Notes under the pieces: generated by a model | Database searches by the model: none | Seen by the model: the letters and a program-made list of their open reading frames with translations, nothing else | What the model was told of the DNA's origin: nothing | NCBI GenBank assembly: GCA_963678675.1 | Contig: OY783195.1 | Location: forward strand, 30,275,006-30,339,005 | Direction: 5' to 3' | From: Xiphydria camelus | Lineage: Eukaryota > Arthropoda > Insecta > Hymenoptera > Xiphydriidae | Length of the DNA: 64,000 bases | Program-made: the position numbers and the translations under genes | Part shown: in pieces, positions 1 to 15,500 of the stretch | Position numbering within the stretch: position 1 is the stretch's first letter | Layout: the number at the start of each line of letters is the position of its first letter

Positions 1-1590
1 TTTGCGAAACGTAAATAATCTTGTAAGCGACATCGTCGTTTACGTTTTTCGGCATTTTCTTAATCAGTCTTTTACTTCCGTGAATATCTACGGTTAGAAG
101 AATCTTCATTTTCTCTTATTTTTTTTTAACGCACTCAAGCATCAATGACGGTACGAAACGCGAAGCGATCGGCTCCTCGTCATCGATTTCATGTCCCCGC
201 TTCTATTCAGATACCGAAAACCACAGAAGAAACGCGAAGCTACCGAAATTCGCGCGAAAGTGATCGTCAATCCGTAACGCAAGCTCATCTACGCGCGGGA
301 AAAATGCATTTCAATCGTTCGGAGGAAACGTCGAATCGATCGAATAATTAACAATCGCATTCGTCGCAATCGAACCGACCTTGGATCCTCGTCCGAGCGA
401 TGCCACTGTAACTTAGTGCCATTTTCAAGCATATCGTGATCCAACGTTTATACGCTTAAAGTGAAGAAGAATGAACGAGAGATGAAAGGGTTGAATGCAG
501 GTACACTCGACGCTTCGTTAGAGACTCTAGACGTCGGAGTTGGTCTCAAAAAGGTGTTTTTCAAACAAATTTCATCACATTTCGGATTCGTCCGAAGAAC
601 GAGAAGTTTTTCGGATGAATCATGGGGGATTAAGGGAATAATGGATCCTAAAAAAATCTTCAAAGAGCCGCGAGCGACTCGATATCGTTAAATTCCTTTT
701 GATGAATTATCGATGCTGCTATCATTTTAACAAACGACGCGGTTCAGTCGCACCGGTAATTCTCTCGCGTTGGTTAACTTCCCTTTGGACTCTGGAAAAA
801 TCGAGGCGGTTATTTATTTATTTTCGACGCTTCGATTTATCGCTCGTTCGAGTCGTCCTTGACGAACAAAGCCGTCCCAATATCGAGAGCCCTATCCTCG
901 CGTTGATCGTTATTTCGAGGCGCCGGATATAGAAATCATCTTTTCGCGGAAACGACGCGTTTCTCCCTTCCGTCATTTAAAGGGGTGTGCGTTCTCGTAC
1001 CGAGACTAAAGTCTACCTACTGATGTTCAAAGAATCTCTCATCTCCCTCTCGAGAATTTCTCCAGATGGTAATTATACCGAGAAACCTGCGTAATGTGTT
1101 TCCCATTCTCAACGGTAAAAAGAGCTTTTGAAAAAAATCACCGATTAAATTCTACACCGTTATTCGATGCATTCTGCTTCTATCGGTACACCATAATTCT
1201 ATATAAATTCAATCGCAATAACAATTTCTTTTTGAGACTAAACTCCGAAAGACGATATAATGGCACAATCGTCACAAAAATTGCAATTCTATCGCAGTGC
1301 AGTTTAGCGGCGCAGAAATGCCTTCGAAGAGCACCGACGTGGAGCGCAAATACAAATATAAACTGAACGTTAAAAATCGCGCGCAATAAAAATTCGCGCG
1401 CCTCGAAGACTCCTTGGCGATTGTTCGACGACGACGCGATCATCGGTTCCACCGCGGGACAGAAGAGACGGAGAAAGAAAGAAAGAGAGATCGAGAGAGC
1501 CGATGATCCCGAAATGGCGCCGATGCTCTTGGCGGTTTGCTGAAACAACGTTGTCGTGAACTCTCTCGGTGACCGCAACGAGCACGAGAC
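1..1590. other. Upstream region and 5' leader of KChIP
   Basis: No second gene is supported here. The open frames are short and lack homology that I recognise. The part just before the ATG at 1591 is purine-rich (GAAAGAAAGAGAGA at about 1473-1490) and probably lies in the 5' leader. I could not place a transcription start. Confidence 0.5.
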
Positions 1591-4500
1591 ATGGCGACGC
1601 CGCCAGACTCGCCGGGACCGGAAGAGGCGCTCTTCGATTTCGAGAACACGCGGGCGCGCCAGCCGACCACAAGGCCCGTCGCCCTCGAGGAACTCCTTCG
1701 GCAGACCAAGTTTTCCCGGCAAGAAATTCGCGTCATGTACCGCGGATTCAAGCAGGTATTACGCGCCATACGTCTTTTTTTAAATCTTCGCAACGTATCG
1801 CCTGACACGGGGAAGAGATGCTTGGAAAAAATCAAGAATCAGTTATTACAGCATTTTTTTTTGTTACGACATCAAAAATAGTTTGCCGTTGAGATGAAAA
1901 TGTTTTACAGGTTTCCTTGGTTACAGTGGAAATCATAGTTTTCTTTCTTTTTTCTTCGCAGCCACAAGAAATCGATCTACCTATTATCACTATTTCGACT
2001 GAAATACTCGTCACGGTAACCTAAATAATGTTATACCAACAAATTATTTCTCCCCGTGTGACGTGGAACGTTTTATCGGAACGCACGATAATCGAAGAAT
2101 TCGTCGTTATTTCCGGAACGTTAAATCGCTACGCATCAATTCACACGGTTATATATTCTATAAAATATTCCGCATTCCTCTTCTCCGCACATGTAATGCA
2201 AAATAGGACGTCCGGCTTTGTCTGGGAATCGCGTTGTTTGCGTTGACTTTACCGGTGCATCGTAGTACGTGTCCGGGGCAGTAATATCCTAATATGTACC
2301 TCCGTACATATATAGTCGCGGCTATATGTATAGATGCGTTGCAGCTCTGCTCGCAAATCATCCCCATGCGCGAACTTCCCGCTGCAAATTGGAAAACAGA
2401 TAATCAGAAATTAGAGCTCGGAGCGAGAAGAAGGCAATTTCCGATATTAATCGTAGGTACACGGTCGAACGCACGATACGTTACGAGTGATAATTCGTAC
2501 ACAGAGAAAAACAATTAATTGGATCTATTAAAAATTACTTGCGGGGTCGCGAGTAATTATTTATTTACATCGATTTGATTTTTTTTTCATATTAATTTGA
2601 TGTTTCTTTCTTGCCATCACATACTACTCAACGTGACTGAAAGGAAGAGATGTTTAATTATGGCATGAAACAAAAATTTTATTGATATAAATAAATAATT
2701 ACTCGCGACCACGCGAGTAGTTTTCAGTAGACCCAACTGACTCTTTTTTTTTTCTCTGTATAGCTTGGCTGAAATCGTGTTAAACGATCAACGTATTGGT
2801 TTATCGGGTGTTTCTCGTCGACGGGTCCATTTACAAAGGAGCGAACGCTCGGGAAAGGAGAATTCTTTAATCCAGAGTCATCCCGGGTATTTTACGACTC
2901 TCGGTCATCTCGCGATTCGACGACAAAAGCATCGACGAAGACTATTTATCGAAACGACTTCGCGTTCGTTTCGCGGCGTGATATATACGCGTCGCGGAGC
3001 TTCTTCGAACGCCGGAGAGAGTTTACGACGGATAACGACCTCGTGTGGTCTTCGCCCCGATCCACCGCAGCTCCGCTCGGACTCCGAAAATAATGGAACA
3101 CACCTCGGGGACACTCGGCGCGTCTCACCGCAACGGTAAACTGACCCGGTACCCGGATTAGAACACAATCCCGAGTTTTTCTCCTCTTTCCGCTTCTTCT
3201 CCGTAGCCCGTCACCACCGCGGCGAATAGCAGGCGTTAAAGAATGATTTACGAGCGTCTAATTGGTTCGCGGTTTTCGAACGGGGCTTCCGTCCCTCCTC
3301 GTTAACGCGATATTCGGATCCTCTGGGTAAATACGTCAAATGCCGAGCTAAAGAGGCGTTTCGTGTATGATAATCGCGGCAACGGCTTTGATCTCTTTTT
3401 ATATTCGGGAGTATCGAATCGAATTGTGTATTTCGGAGGATCGACTCTGATTTTGACCTCGAAGAATTCATGTGTCCGAAGTTTCGAACGTTCATCCGAA
3501 CGAAAAATTTCGATTTCAAGGACCACGGTCACCGTTGAGTTTGTCGAGTACTTGACCTGTTGAGATATTTTTACGAATTGAGCGACTATTGGAGATAAAG
3601 TAATCAATAAATTCAGCATTGGCCATGGTCTCTCAAAGTCGAAATTTTCGTTCAAACGAACGTTCGGAACTTCAGGCATCTAAAAATTCGCACATTTTTC
3701 TTGATATTTTAATCGTACGTAAAGAGGCAATCGATGGCGCGATATCTATTTGATATCAATTCGCAGCAAGTCTCGTTATTGTCGTCTGTAAACAAGTACT
3801 TGCAAGCAACACTGAAAATCGTACATCAGTCAATCCCTTTAAGGTCCGCCATTACAAAGTCCCGGACGAATTATAAATGGAGACGAATGCTGGTGATTTC
3901 TCAAATCCCGCCGCGCAAAAGTCCCGGAGAACGGAGCGAGACCCGCGAACCGGAGATAAATTCGACATCGCCGCGAGGTCTCGAGTCGAGCAACTCGTGC
4001 CACGCGCTATTGAAATAACAATGGACCGAAAGGTATCTCTCGTTCGGTACCCGGCGCGTCTGGTTTTTTTTCCCCGAAAAAGCACTCGCACGAGATTCGA
4101 TATGCCCTTTGAAGCTGGTCCCGATACACGGACGGCGCTGAATTTTCCAATGCACTTTATTCGGGCGTAAATTCGACGCGGACGTTGGGCGCGCCAACTT
4201 TTCTCTGCTCGACGATCGGGTTAAAGAGAAGCAGGTGCCATCGATCGCTCTTTTAATGCTCCGCGCGGTCATAAAGCGGGATTCGCGCGTAGAAATAAAT
4301 ATTCCGTTCGACAGTTGCTAAATGCGTTTACGATCTTCGTGGCTCGATCGAAGGCGTGTGGTCGTTCTATTTCTCTTTCTCTTCCTCTCTCAACTGCGTC
4401 GTTCCGAATTTCGGAAGCTGACGAAGCATTAACATACGTTAACGCGAAAACGTCGACATTCTTAACGGCGTAGATGGACAGTTATAGCTAGTCATCACTT

Positions 4501-7500
4501 TCAACCCAGATCGCATTCGACGAGCTCCGCATACTCAATTACCCGAGAGAGAACTACTATTTAACACCCGCTGCGAGACGTGTGCAGGAGACACCATCAA
4601 TTTATTCGTCGCCCGTTGTAACGCGCGGTGTACTCGTCGGCCATTCGGGAAGATCGCAAGTGCATGTAGCGAAAGGCCTTTCGAGTAGACGTTCGAAAAT
4701 AATCCCGTTCTGCGGACAACGGGGGATTGGGCGAGGTCAAGAGCTTTCCGCGCTATTCATAGAATTATCGCGGTCAGTGTAACACGCCGCGGTGATCCCC
4801 AGAAATGATGCGATATCTGCAGGGAACCACGAACTTGTCCGCATTGCGCTCGGGTTGGCTGGACTCGTGGTTTAGAATTGTTGGTTTCAAGTTTTCACAA
4901 GTCGTGCATACGTGGGAAGCGGTCAAAGTTCTTAAAAGTTGATTTTTTCGCGGTAAAAATATTTGACCTTGAACCAGAAATACATCACGAGACTCGAACC
5001 GATTAGTTTTCAGACTCTCAGACGCTGCAGAGGAAACTTGAAAGTTTTAGAAGAACCCTTTTCCTTCGTGACCGTTAAACGTGGCGAGAAGAGAAGCCCA
5101 ACGCGCATCTTTTCCCTGTCCTTGTCCTATATCTACTCTCTCGATGTAAATTAGCGAAAATCACTGAAAATCAGTGACAAGTCACTGATTCTCAGTTAAT
5201 TTTATTGATTCAGATTAGGAGAATACGATATTTCTTATAACAGGTAGAAATATCATAGGTAGATAATTCAAAGGATAATGTATAACGAGATTAAAGTAAT
5301 TAAACTCAAACTCGTGCAGTACATAATATTCACTTGAAACCGGAATTGCAAGGGATCGAGCTATTATTATTATATTCTATCATTCGACCATCATTCGTAG
5401 GCTATATCTCGTAGCCTCGATGCGGCGCTGTCGATCGATGCAACGCAAAGTCCACGCGTGGTCGGTGTACGGACCCGCGGCTACAATGTCACGATATTAC
5501 GAACAGTGCATACGCATCCGCGTGTCAATCTTCATCGAGCAACGAAATTGCAATGCCGTATCGCTTCTGGCATTCGATCCCAGCTAGTTTCGCTCGTATA
5601 TACCTGTCAGTCTCCGCCGAAGGACCGAGTTTCGAAACCACGTCGCCTCTCTGCCGTTCGATTATGAGTCCCATCACGGCTATACACTTTCGAGCATCGT
5701 TCAAGCCCACGATACGCGGATATTGATCGACGTATTTATGGCGAAGTCGTCGTGGAAGCTGCGAGGATTGTAGGGATATTTTACGAGCACACCGGCTTTT
5801 TATACACATCCATACGTATACATATCCATGTACAGATATCGATATTTCACTTCCCATTCACCTCGTCGCCCCTCTCGCGAGGCTAGACGAACATTTCCTT
5901 CTCATTGAAGTGCGCGTAAACGAGCGTCGTCGAGAGAGAGGGGACGCGAAAAATTAAGGGAAAACACTCTCGGACCGCGCTCCATCCTTCCGAGCGAAGT
6001 GGTTAGTCCGCGCGGCTCGATGTGAAACTCCTGCACGTCATCCTCGTAACGGATAGCGCCCGATGATAGATTGCCCCGTCAAGTCCGGCGGCTCTTTCGG
6101 GTTATCCGTAATATCCGGGCGCTTTTTCCTCGCGACACGGGAAAATCTAGAAATCTAGGAAGGAGGGAGAGGGAGGTTATAACGAGGAAGAGAGGAGAAC
6201 GTGTCTGGCGGGCGTAATATAATAAATCGGAGCAGGGGGAGGAGCTGCACGCGGAGCTCGCCTTGAAGAGGAACGTGCGAAGAGTAATTTCTCGAAAGGG
6301 GGGAGGGCTGATATAAAATTGAGATCGTATATGGGACGGTCTTTTATAATTATGTAAATCAAGCAGGGCGATTTTTGAGTACTCAAGTGGGGGCTACCAA
6401 GCGGGGTTAAATTTCCAAAATCGTGTCTCGTGGAGGTCCGCGAAAATATACGAAAAACTTCTGCGGTCGAAATGCGAGCCCGGCCGCCGCGGCTGCTCTA
6501 GTTAACCGGCTCTCATTGTCTCTTCAAGCGTGTAAGAAACTTTCTGAAAGTCTGATGGATTCAAGGCCCCTTTGGCAACTTTTAAAGGCGGTCTTTACAT
6601 TTACGAGCCGCCACTTTTCTCTGGTCTCGCTCGCCGTCCAGCGCGTTTTAAGGGACGAGACGTGTAACATGTAAGCGATTCTCCGTTCGTCTTTGCACGA
6701 ATTCGCTCGCTTGGGCTTTTTACGTCGGAGATGCAATTCCTATTCTGCATTCGGTTGCATGTCGTATTGGAAGTTTGATATTGCAGCGATTTATATCGGT
6801 TATCTCTTCGAGGCTAGGAACTGAGTTAAATCTGAAACTTTATATTGCACTCCCGATTGGAATTATATCGAATCGAAATCGAAATTTTATTACAGAAAAG
6901 TCATCGATTCATTTTTGCTTTCGCATCGATCGGAAATTAAACTCTGCTAATGATAGTCCGATTCAATATGAATCGCAGGATTATTCAGAGCTCGCAATAA
7001 CGATGACAATAATCCTCCCTTTGAATGATTGACTCTCCCGCTTCGTCCGATCAGTTGCACGTGGTCGTCGTCGATCCTGTAATTTCGCGATATTTTTTAA
7101 TACCGGCTCACCGGCGAAGCTCCTCCCCGGCAAACACGTTCGTCGGTGGTGCGGTTGCATCCCCCGCAGTTGGATGCACCGCGCGTCGAGAAATCGCGAG
7201 TACGGGGCGCGTCTCTGCCGCGTTCGGTTTCGCGCGCCCGCGCTGTTAAGAGTGAGCGTAGCCAAGAACGGGGGACAGTCGTTAGGGATGGAACAATGGG
7301 AGGTACGATTATTCTGGATTCGCAGTGACAATGGCAATAATGTTCCCGCTTTCGAACGACTGACTTCCTCCTATTGCGAGCATTGTATAACGCTGTGTCG
7401 CGTTTCCGTCGCGCGCGCTCCCGTTATTCGTACAATACCTCCGCCAAAGCAGAGCGGAGGATTTAATTCGCACGCTCTAAAAAGTTGTTTCGCGACGAGC

Positions 7501-9472
7501 ATCGCGCATTCGCGTCGCCGTTATGACGCTGCGAGTGAAGGTTAATTTGAATTATTCGCGGTAAATGAAAGTTTCGTCGGTTTACCGTTTTCAACCCGTT
7601 GTATGTATGTAATACTGAAGAATAAATGATGGTTTTCAAGATAGTTTGGTACATCGATCGATGGTTATTAATTATTATTACGATGGGATATTTTCCTTGA
7701 AATTTTGCTTGAAATATATCATGGTAATGGTGAGTTTTTTCCCTTAACGAATCAAGTGTAAAAAGTGATACGTAAAAATCACGAGAGAAATTTTACCACT
7801 CGCGAGATTTTACGGAAATCCCAATTATCTCGAGACCCGGTGATCGTTACATCGCGTGAATAAGGAGCTTCATTACATCGCTGAAAAATACGGCCTGCAT
7901 TGCAGAATTTTTCTCACGAGCGTATATGGCATCTTTCTTGAAAGTTTCCGAGTATCTCAGCGAATTTTAATCAGGCGACTGTTCCAGTTTCCCAGGATTT
8001 TCTACAGCGCGATGCGGTAGGTACCACTCCTTCGCCATGAGGTCGATATCGGGAGAAAATGTTGTAACTTTGCCAGAGGCAAGAGTTCGGAGGAACCGAA
8101 AAGATTTGCATCAAAGGTGGAATTCACTTAATTTGATTTGATAACGAAAGCGGCTCGGTTTATTCTGTAAAACGAGCAATTTCGTAGAGATTTAATCATT
8201 TTAACGGTCGATGATATTTCCTCTTCTCCGTTAATAACTTTTTACGTCCTAACTTTTTATACGAGTTTCTTACAGCCTTCTTACAATTACAATTACAATT
8301 TTACCCCTGTAATAGCCATCGCGCTTCGCAAAGACAGGGGTAATTGCTTTTCGCGCAAATAACGCATCGCATCCACGTGAGAATTGGATAAGAAACTCCC
8401 ATCGGCCGTTAAATATTTACGACGGTTGTTAATACGAAGAATCTCCCGTCACTCGTCGGCTCCATCGAGAAGTTCTCAGCGATATTAAAATTTAAAGTAC
8501 CTCTCCATCGAGTGCTCCAAACTAGAGCATCGCCAAGTATTATTTCTTGTCTCTTTATCTTTTTTTTTTCCCCTTAGCGAGGTTGCGTGCCAGCATTCGA
8601 GAGAACCTCCATTTTTCCAGAAGAATCACGCGCTCCACGCACATCCGAGTAGGTACCTACCATATACCACGTCTCCGCGCGTACATACTCTTCACCGCGC
8701 GTGCTTACGAGAGCACGTAGATACATGCGTTACCCAAGTCGCGACGCGGTGATTTGTGATTCTAGTTTTTCACAGCATGTGCACTTCCAGTAACGTAAGT
8801 AAGTAAGAAGTACACTTCTCCGCACTTTATGCATTCTTACCGAATTGGGCGTAATGACTGATTTTTATCGAAATATCAATATAACTCATACGTGATTGAT
8901 ATTTTTCACCCTCTCCATTGCGATCCATCATCCCTTTCGTTATTTACCGATGTAACTCGAAGGCTTCGATTCTCCTTGGACTGTACAAAGAAGAAAAAAT
9001 GAACTAGATCGATACATCGAAAGAAACGAACTCCTAAAGCTGGTCGTCGTCGTTATATTATTTCTTCCTCCGGGTCCTCATCTACGACCCCGTTAGCATT
9101 TGGCGCGGAAGGGAAATTATACCTCTTTCAGCAATTTCTCGGTACCGTTGATACCGCCTTTAGCGGGTACTTCGTAATGATGATACTGGTCTCCTCCGCG
9201 CTGCAAGAAGGCAGCGACTGCACGATGCACATGTCGAGCGGTGAGAGAAAACGATTTCGAGAGCCCCCGCCTCTCGCGTCTCTCTCAGTAGTTATTTTCT
9301 TCTCCTCGCTGCGACCCCGTCAGCGGTTCGCGCGCGAGAGAATTGGTTCTTTCAACAGCTCCTCCGTCCTGTAACCGCTGTAGGTGACACCTATAGCAGC
9401 GGTCTTTTAATCATGGCGCGCATCTCTGGCTTACGTATCGAATGCGGACGACGGTGTGGAAATATCTATAGC

Positions 9473-9550
<78 letters not shown>

Positions 9551-12500
9551 GCGCACGTGTCCCTCGCCCTCCGCTCCCTCTCTGGCGGATTACTTTTCAC
9601 CGCGAATGTCTCTATGTCCTCTCCGCGGAAACTGTAGCGGAGGGAGTTCACCTCGAGCCAGAAAAGTTTCATGTAAAATATCATCTCGTAAATGTGCGCG
9701 GCGCATACACCGTTAATGGAACGAAACGAAAACTTTCGGACGTCTCGAAGCGCGTTCGAAAAGTTCTGGTATAGATATGCGACGTGTTGATTACGTTTTT
9801 TTAACGTAGCTATACACGCGTTTCCCAGTGATGAAAGTTGGCGAGGGGTAAAATCTCTGCGAGAGGCTCCGATGTTATTTTAAAATGATTTACACATCGT
9901 CATGCCGAGTTTGGAATTTGGTAAACGATATTTGTGTAGCAAGGTTATCAACATTTGAAAGCATTTCTGTGCAGCGTTACGCCAGGAATAATTAATACGC
10001 GGATTGGTAGAAATTCGAATCTCGGAAATTCAGGCCTGAAAGCCTCGAAGGCCACTTCGAAAGTGGTTGTAGAATAAATTAATAATTTCCTACCCTTAAA
10101 AGCCTATCGAAGGCTCGCGAAGATTTGCGACGAGTTCAACCCTTGTTACTCGACTCGAACTATCGATCGTCATTGTATTTGGTCTGTTTAAAATTACTTT
10201 CCGCGACGCAAAAAATAGTAGTCCATCGGATCCTATCGCAACTGAATTCTAATTGCAAGAAGCGGCGCGAAGGTCGGGTACAAGTTAAATTAGTCACTCT
10301 CCCCCTTCTCGCGCGGCTTCGGAGTTGAGGTGCGGCTTCCAAGTTGGATCATCCCCTTGAAACCAGCCCGCTCGAACGCTCCAATTTCCACGGCAAATTA
10401 TAGGTCGGTATCAAATCCTCGCTCACCTTCCTTCGTATGTATCGCTGCAGTTTCGGTATTAGGACGGCTGTAATAGTTTGGCGCTTCTATCAATTTATTG
10501 CCCTGCAAACAGTTTTTTTTAAACCGAGATTCGGTATTCTCATGTATTTCGCATGGCTTTTAAAAATCCGTTGAACAGCGGATAAATGAAAAAAACGTTT
10601 AGTCGGGTTTATTACCGAAGGACTCAACTATTTCGCAGTTACGAATCGATATCAATTTCTAGTAATAATTTGCAAATATCGATTCGTGATAGAGATATTG
10701 CCAATGAGAAATTATCAATTTAATTCGCCTTTATATTTTCTCGAACGGACATAAAATGATATAAAACGTCCCGGATGTTAATGTATAGCGGATAAACTAA
10801 AAAAAAAAACCGTTTAGTTAGGTTTATTATCGAAGGACTCAACTGTTTCGCAGTTAAGAATCGATAGCAATTTCTAGTAATAATTCGCAAATATCGAGAA
10901 TAGTCGTAGAGATATTACCAATAAAAAATTATAAATTTAATTCGCGTTTACATTTTCCCGAACGGACATAAAATGATATAAAACGTAGCGGATGTTGATG
11001 TACACCTTGAATTCGCGGTTTCTCGCAATGCCTTGGTCCAGCTGGCGGTCGTTTATTCATAAGCCGCGGCGGCGCGTAATCGTGTCTGAAATTAGAGTGA
11101 AACGGGCTATTTACACGAAGGCGGCGTAGTATACGCATCAGTCGGCGAAACCGCACCTTCCCGAGGGCTATTTTCGGCCAGGGCAAACACGAAAATGACT
11201 CGTGGTTCCACGCCCGTCGGCTCCGCGACGTTCGATATCTGAAGTGACACGCCTAATAATAATTATCAGCGACACCTACGCTTTCACTGCTCCTTCGCGC
11301 GCAAATAGCCCCACTTAGCGGGGCAGGGTTAACGTAGGAAAAATGACGTGGACGTAATGGACTCTTTATAGGATCTAAGCTTGATCGTAGCGGGCAGGTT
11401 ACGCGTTGCTGGTTAGCATCGATCGTATCAAAAGGACGTTTCACGTAAACTTCGATGGAAGGACAACGCGCTCGAGAATATCTCACGCGAAATGCGAAAC
11501 CAGCAATGCTTTACTGCTTCATTCAGTTGCGTTGAGATTTCAGGTGATTTTCAAGAATTTGTACACAGAGAACAAAAATTAGTTGGATCTACTGCAAATT
11601 ACCAGCGGGGGGTTGCGAGTAATTATTTATTCATATCAATGAAACATTTTAATACATCAATAAATTCATGCAGTTTCTTTTTTCTCCATGCTGAATTGTT
11701 TAATATTTCTCTGGAAATGTTATTCTCTCTAGCTTGATAACTAGACAAATTGGTAATTATGAAATACGATTTCCTTTCTAGCGATCCATTACGTGTATTA
11801 TCCTTGCCAGGAAACTGTTATGCACTTCAAAAGGGTTTGGCCCGCTTTAACTCCACAATTGTGCCCCATATATATTTCCGCGTGATAACAATTCTCTCCC
11901 CCGATGCAACGGGTTGCAATTCCCCGAGTATAAACAGTAGTACCGCGCGACATACGGGACGATATATACGTATACCGCGAGGGAATACGTTATCTCATAA
12001 ATATCGCGCTCGAACCGTTCTCCTCTCGCGCGGTCCGACTCTATTTGAAAATACACCGCACTTATACATACTTTAACGGGGTACGAGACCCGAGCTCCCC
12101 CCTCCATGGGACACAGAGGTACGCGCGCGCTCGCGTGCGACAATATATTATATTACGAACTACCAATGCATATGATGCACGTGTGCCTCTCTATGTATAG
12201 TCTGGCTGCACGCCAATGCACAAATATCCTCCGGCCAGACTCACACGACGCGGAAATTACCTCTCTTTGAGCTTAATGCTCGGCAGGGCTCGCGAACCCA
12301 GGTGACGCGAGCTTCCGCGTGCAGCGGCGTCGATGCCACCTGCGGGATCCAATCACCGTGACATCCATATACACCTACGGGTTGATAATTTCGCCGGCTA
12401 AACGGAATAATTCGATCGGCTAAACGGAACGCCGTCGTTTGCCGATTAAATATTTCGTTATTGCGGAACCTTCTTTCACCCGCTGCACTCGACTGCACTC

Positions 12501-15500
12501 GCTGCAAATTATACGTAGAAAAAAATAACTTGGTAAATCTAATAAAAATTCTGGAGATGATGATCAAATCGTTTGGTGAAATATGGATCCTTCATCTGTT
12601 TGGTTAGATTGACTAAAAAGTATTTGGTTAGAATGATTAAACGTTTAGTTGGAGTAACTAAACATTTGGTTATGATGACTTGATATTTGGTTCAATCGAC
12701 TAGTATCTTGATTAGAATAATTAAGCGCGTTTTGGCCCAGTTCCACAATTCAGGTTAAACTGTTATATAATCCTTGGTTGGTTGCTATGATACCGATTCT
12801 GATATCGAATCCGAATGGTACCGTGATTATTACCATCGCTGATACAGATATTGCGATTCTTCATTGAGAAAAGTGACAGAGAAAAGCTCATCCGGGACGA
12901 GGAATCCGATTAGTTCCGTCGATTGAAATTTAGCCGAGGTAATTAGCCTCCAATCGTCGCCTGCAACCCCTTGCACGCGCGATTTAATCGACTCGACCGT
13001 ATTTTTCCAGTGCATCCCACCGCATGCACCAATCGAGCGCGTCTTTCGCAATTCATCACAGTTTTATCTTACGCTCCGGTGCATCGCGCTCGGGGGGGGG
13101 GGGGGGGGGAGTGGAATTCTCGGCGGCGCGGATTGAGACAGGGAGAGGAGGGGAAGGGGTGGACGGTGGCGTCGAAAGTGCGTGAATCCCGCCTCGACAT
13201 TCGCGGCACGAACCGACGGATTATTTGTTCGCCGTCCCTCTCGTGATTAATGGGACGTAGAGCCGAGCGCAACATTAATATCCGATGTACACAGAAACGT
13301 TATCCGACCAACAAACACCGTCGCTCTAAATATCCCGGTAAACTTTCGACCGGGCGTTTGACCGGAGGTGTATATATGTACGCAAGCACTTAACGCTCAT
13401 CGACATCGCGCGCGAGTCGAGCGAGCTCTTCCGAGCTTCTTTATCGACATTCCGCCGTGGAGAACGTTTCGGCGCGCGGTCGTGTTTGCGCTATTGCAGC
13501 GGTAAGCGCGTCGTCGGCCGCGCCGCAAAAGTGGAACGGATCAATTTACTACATATTATTGCGCATAAAAGGGGACTAGCCATCGCGCTGAAGAAATAAC
13601 TTGTCCGGCATTCATACCTACGCCGCGCATTTCCCGAGGAGAAACGAGTATTTCACTTGGCTACCAAACTGCCCGTACTTCTGGTGAATTCTATTCATCG
13701 GTATGCGATAATTTCCGCGGATTCGGAGCAAGTGCCAAGAGAGTGGGAACGAGCTCGCGGAGCGTATAGAATTATACATATACGTGCAGGCTACGTTTCT
13801 TCCCTTTTATTCTTCTTTTCGTCTCTTATTCTTTCACCGAGGTATCGAACTGGAATACGAACGACGTCGCGGAAGACGGAGGAAAGAAGTTCAGCGCGTT
13901 TTGCTGTACGCATTTCCCTCGAAAAATTATTTCATCAAATTTCCTCCGCTTCACCTCATTTATTTCCATCGACGTGTGAAATAGCTCGGCAAAGGTATAG
14001 TAAAATTCGGCAGATGTGTCGGATTCGTAGCAAATACATAATTAACTGAATTCGACAGAATTTATTTCGGATAATTTGAAAGCCTCCACCTCAGAGCGGT
14101 ATAGAGTAAGCGGAAGGGAGGAACGTTTTTTGTTCTTTCATCGATGGCGGCCGCTCGACGTTGCGCGAGGCCCTCTTCCGGTGGAGCGTTAATAGAATTA
14201 TATCAAATTGGTTTCTTCAGATCTTCCGACGACCCGGTTTCGACCCCCAACTGCCGATCTCTTTATATAATTCGTACGGCAAATCGCTTTATCGAGAGTA
14301 ATACCCGTCGTCGCGATGCTTTCACGAAAATGGGTCGTGCGAGGGTGTACATATGTATACATACACGCGAGGGGTTGAATTTATCCTTACGTCGACCAGC
14401 CGCTTTCGCTCGCCGCGTTCGAAATATTAACGAAGCCCGGATACGCGAAGTCAAAGGGAGTCGGATGTTGGAGGGGGGCGGATAGGGAGGGAAGGTTTCA
14501 TTCAACGTACGTGTTTGCTCGCCATTTTTTTTTCCTGTATGCATATGCTTGTTACGAGTGCACCTGCATGGCGCGGCGACCAATTCACACTGCACCAATA
14601 CACCGTGCAAATCATTGGATTTTTAGCGCCGCTGCACGTGAAAGCATCATGGAGTTTGTAATTAAAAAATAAATGGAAGCCCGAGAAAAAATGTTTATAT
14701 ATGATCCACACATGATCCATGATCCACATATTTATCCACACTTGTCTCTCTATCAGATTGTACAATATATAAAAAATTATATATGATCACATGCAATCCT
14801 ATATGATCGGATAGGATTTGATGTAATTAGATACAAAATTTTCAATTTTGTTCATATCGAAATATATATAATCATATTTACACATATATGGTTGTATATG
14901 ATTTTCCACCATCATACGTAATTTTTCACATATGATCAGACAGAGACAAATTTCGGATCTGGATGTATCCAATTATATATGATCATATATGATTCTATAC
15001 GATCATTTCTTCCCAGAACTGCGAGTGAGTAACGAGAAAATAGTCACCGCATCGTGGTATTTTTTTTCGAATCGTATATCTCCGTCAAAAAATTGCTCCG
15101 ACAGCCGAAAAGCGAAGAAAGGAAATTCGGCGATAAAAACTCAGGAAAATCCAGCAGCGTCGAACGTTCTCCAATTTTATCATCTTCGACACATTCCATA
15201 AATGCGAAATAGAGCGCGAAGCCAGGGAATTATTGAGCGACAAATGGGGGAAGCCGTACGCGAATGACCAATCCCATCCGATGGAGTTTAACGCGCTCGT
15301 ATTTTCGCACGTAGGACGAAGCCAGGCGCTTTGTGTATCGGTTACCGTTCGACGCAAGATATAAACCGGCCAGTCGCATCAGCGATGGAAACTGGTGCAT
15401 AACCGGGTGTGTATACGCGCACCGAAACGCCCCGGAAGACTCTGTTTACACCGCTGCATTATTCCTGGGACGCGCCAGACTCGCGCGCGCGTTACCAGAC

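Noticed and set aside
1180..1835. Open frames of 100-180 codons on the - strand over KChIP exon 1
   Set aside because: They are antisense to the real exon 1 and its leader and have no recognisable domain.
8301..8345. Short hairpin TTACCCCTGT / ACAGGGGTAA
   Set aside because: The 10-bp stem is too short to separate from chance in 64 kb.
9413..9716. Open frames with long Tyr-Ile repeats on both strands
   Set aside because: They are translations of the (AT)n microsatellite at 9476-9549.
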